From NCBI GenBank assembly GCA_045585955.1, contig JAZMZK010000117.1, positions 1-7,633 on the forward strand: 7,633 nt of DNA. Direction: 5' to 3'. The position numbers were made by a program, and so were the translations under genes. Positions 5,889 through 7,633 of this stretch are shown piece by piece. Each line of letters begins with the position of its first letter. Within the stretch, counting starts at the first letter, position 1. Below the pieces are notes generated by a model that worked only from the letters and a program-made list of their open reading frames with translations, was not told the DNA's origin and searched no databases. This stretch comes from SIG78 sp045585955. GTDB lineage: Bacteria > Verrucomicrobiota > Lentisphaeria > Victivallales > Victivallaceae.

Positions 5889-5913
5889 GGGGCAGGGCTT
5901 TTGTTGTTTTTTT
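5855..5913 (+). terminator. Rho-independent terminator, plus strand
   Basis: Bases 5855-5867 pair with 5896-5908, with one C-T mismatch at 5861/5902, and the stem runs directly into seven T (5907-5913). An inner pairing of CCTTA with TAAGG is also possible. It supports a real plus-strand transcript coming from the 5340-5850 region, coding or not, ending before the beta-helix protein gene. Confidence 0.75.
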
Positions 5914-5920
5914 GTGGGAA

Positions 5921-6025
5921 AATATGAGAGGGTATGAGAAAGTATGAGAGGGTATGAGAAGCGGTGCCGCAAGCACCCTCCCATAAACTCCCATACAATC
6001 CCATAAATTCCCATACATTCCCATT
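5921..6025. repeat. Two opposed arrays of 10-bp repeats around a small hairpin
   Basis: Left array (5921-5960): four contiguous 10-mers of the form RRTATGAGAR, also readable as two 20-bp units differing at one base. Right array (5981-6025): four and a half 10-mers of the form CCATAMAMTC or CCATAMATTC, also two 20-bp units. The right array read in reverse gives TATGGGA-type units, matching the left TATGAGA units. Between them GGTGC (5963-5967) pairs with GCACC (5973-5977) around a CGCAA loop. The arrays can pair at about seven of every ten positions, giving an imperfect stem of nearly 40 bp per arm. It lies upstream of the beta-helix gene. Function unknown: operator array, mRNA structure or recombination site are all possible. 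Confidence 0.85.
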
Positions 6026-6108
6026 AAAATATAGAGTATAAACAAATAAATTTTTAACAATATAAACAAAATAACAAATTACCAAAAAAAAGAGAAAGAG
6101 GTAAAGTT
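6026..6108 (+). promoter_or_regulatory. AT-rich leader with ribosome binding site of the beta-helix gene
   Basis: A strongly A/T-rich, A-dominated stretch with no confident -35/-10 pair; TATAAA-like strings at several points are not distinctive in this composition. GAGGT (6098-6102) lies 6 bases before ATG 6109 and is a good match to the anti-Shine-Dalgarno sequence. Confidence 0.5.
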
Positions 6109-7633
6109 ATGGCTACATTGTATGTGGGGACTTCCCAATTTTACCAAACAGTTGCTGATGCAGTCGCCGCCGCTGCCGCCGGTGATACCGTTATCATTAA
6201 AGGCAGTGAATACACTGCAACCGATGAACGGGTTACCGTCAACAAATCTTTGACTTTGAAAGCCGAAGGTGATGTTACCATGCGTGGTCTTAATATAGGC
6301 GGAAAAGATTTTGATTTCGTTGTCGATGGTATTAACTTTGTTGCTTCTGAAGCTGATGCCAGCGGTGTTACCGGTTATGCCAACAATGCCAGCTGTATTT
6401 CCCAGGTTGGTACCCTGCGCAATGTAACTATTGAAAATTGTACATTTGACCTTACTGAAGCCGGTATGACCCGTACTTACGGTATTTTCCTTTCGCTTGG
6501 TACATGGGGCTTTGAAAATCTGACAGTCCGTAACAATGTCTGCGAAGGTTACTACGATGAAGAAGCATACGCTGGCTATGGTTTGATTTATGCGGCAAAT
6601 GTCAACAATGCTGATGTTTCCAATAACACAGTTACTTATGCTGCTGCACACGCGATTCAGTTAAGTCTTACAGGCAAGACTTATCAGGGCAGCGGTGAAC
6701 AAACCATCAAGATCGATGGAAATATCGTTGACAAGAGCTATGCGAGTGCGGTGTATTGTGCTGATTTGCATAACAGTGATATGACTGTCGAAATCAATGA
6801 TAATACCATAACCAATGTTCAGGAGGGGTCTTGCGGTATTTATGCGGGAGCGATCCGTATCGGTTCAGCCACCATCAGCGGTGTAGAAATATCCGGCAAT
6901 GTTATTGAAGGTGCTCAAGTCGGTATTTATAATGCTGCAGCTATTAAAGAAGGCAGCAATGGCAGTATTGATATCGAAAATAATGCTATTGCAGTTTCCC
7001 AGATCCATCCTGCTGAAGAAGGTGTTACTCCTGTTGCCAATGGTTTTGGAGGTGCTGCCATTCCTGAAGGTACTGCTGAAAGCAATATGGTTGTTGAAGG
7101 TACGGAAATACCGGCTGACAGCAGTATTGAAACAATTTATGTTAATAATACCTGGAGTTCATTCCCAGACGGCACAAAAGTTTCCGTAAATGGGAAAGTC
7201 GCAGTTTTCGGCACCAACGCCTTTGCTGATGTGAACGCTGCTGCGGCTGTTGCGGAAAAAAGTGCCGGTAAGTTGGTCGTTATGGAAGGCGCCAATGTTA
7301 CTTACACCGCCAATCAGTGGGACTTGCTCAACACTCCGGCAAAAGAAATCGAAAGCGGCATCTGGAATTACGATGTGATCGTCGATGCCTCCGAAACTTA
7401 TGATTTGCAGGTCGACGGCACCATTGGCGCTTATCAGCTGCTTTTGAACAATGCTGAAACGGTTGTCAGCTCTACCGGCAAACTGTTTGCCAACGGCGAA
7501 GCCCTGCGCGTGATGGGCGGTTCGATCACGGTTGACGGCGTCCTCGATGTCGGAGCCGGTGCTCCGGAAGAAATTTCCACCGGCAGTTGGGGCGGCGGCA
7601 CCAAACCCGGTGCGGATACCCAGATCAAGGCCG
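6109..7633 (+). CDS. Large beta-helix surface protein, N-terminal part (runs off window)
   Basis: 508 codons with no stop before the window edge. It opens MATLYVGTSQFYQTVADAV with a GDTVIIKG strand, a common entry motif of pectate-lyase-like beta-helices. About seven helix coils follow with Asn-rich turns: NVTIENCTFD (105), NLTVRNNVCEG (137), ADVSNNTVT (168), TIKIDGNIVD (199), MTVEINDNTITN (225), GVEISGNVIEG (258), SIDIENNAIAV (286). A second module begins near 343 (IYVNNTW ... GTNAFADVNAA), repeating the opening theme, and leads into Gly-rich strands (VMGGSITVDGVLDVGAGA). No N-terminal signal peptide is visible, so export by a type I system with a C-terminal signal is the likeliest route if it is a surface protein; that end is not here. 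Adhesion or polysaccharide contact is inferred. GC content rises sharply in the last 130 bases. Confidence 0.85.
   Translation, partial: MATLYVGTSQFYQTVADAVAAAAAGDTVIIKGSEYTATDERVTVNKSLTLKAEGDVTMRGLNIGGKDFDFVVDGINFVASEADASGVTGYANNASCISQVGTLRNVTIENCTFDLTEAGMTRTYGIFLSLGTWGFENLTVRNNVCEGYYDEEAYAGYGLIYAANVNNADVSNNTVTYAAAHAIQLSLTGKTYQGSGEQTIKIDGNIVDKSYASAVYCADLHNSDMTVEINDNTITNVQEGSCGIYAGAIRIGSATISGVEISGNVIEGAQVGIYNAAAIKEGSNGSIDIENNAIAVSQIHPAEEGVTPVANGFGGAAIPEGTAESNMVVEGTEIPADSSIETIYVNNTWSSFPDGTKVSVNGKVAVFGTNAFADVNAAAAVAEKSAGKLVVMEGANVTYTANQWDLLNTPAKEIESGIWNYDVIVDASETYDLQVDGTIGAYQLLLNNAETVVSSTGKLFANGEALRVMGGSITVDGVLDVGAGAPEEISTGSWGGGTKPGADTQIKA

Noticed and set aside
5921..6025. CRISPR array
   Set aside because: The repeats are contiguous 10-mers without unique spacers, and no cas genes are nearby.
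5818..6085. Minus-strand ORFs across the 10-bp repeats (MGMYGNLWDCMGVYG-type)
   Set aside because: These are translations of the tandem repeat itself, open because the repeat lacks stops. They give low-complexity peptides with no start signals.
6079..6651. Minus-strand 190-aa ORF opposite the beta-helix gene
   Set aside because: It is antisense to a clearly coding plus-strand frame with beta-helix periodicity and a good ribosome binding site.

Overview
The window looks like chromosomal DNA of a gut-type PVC-group bacterium, most plausibly Lentisphaerota (Victivallis-like). This is inference: the giant beta-helix surface protein without an export signal, the orphan tail-fibre-like genes and the mixed-GC, AT-rich spacers suggest it, but there is no rRNA or other phylogenetic marker here.

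Layout, left to right. Positions 1-294 hold no supported gene, but contain two strong hairpins (144-181 and 212-263) just downstream of xseB. The minus strand then carries, in order of transcription from right to left: a membrane family-2 glycosyltransferase (5200-3812), a 237-aa phage tail/baseplate-like protein (3670-2957), a 701-aa repeat-plus-LamG protein (2955-850), a terminator (about 753-700), and xseB, the exonuclease VII small subunit (627-295). Glycosyltransferase and xseB each have a similar candidate promoter with an extended -10 (TGnTATATT). The two tail-like genes are one base apart, and the second gene's ribosome binding site lies in the last codons of the first.

Positions 5201-6108 form a complex divergent spacer. 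It contains a plus-strand terminator-like hairpin with no gene before it (5290-5326), a doubtful plus-strand ORF (5425-5823) overlapping a 22-codon ORF that runs into a good terminator (5855-5913), and an unusual two-sided array of 10-bp repeats (5921-6025) arranged as a large imperfect inverted repeat. After a very AT-rich leader, a large plus-strand gene starts at 6109 and runs off the window. It encodes a right-handed beta-helix surface protein whose base composition changes sharply along its length.

How they may work together: the glycosyltransferase probably builds a surface or secreted polysaccharide. The tail-fibre-like pair and the large beta-helix protein look like recognition or adhesion proteins. 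XseB is a housekeeping DNA-repair subunit, notable here for an SSB-like C-terminal tip. The most interesting items are the orphan tail-fibre-like pair, the 10-bp inverted array and the XseB tail.
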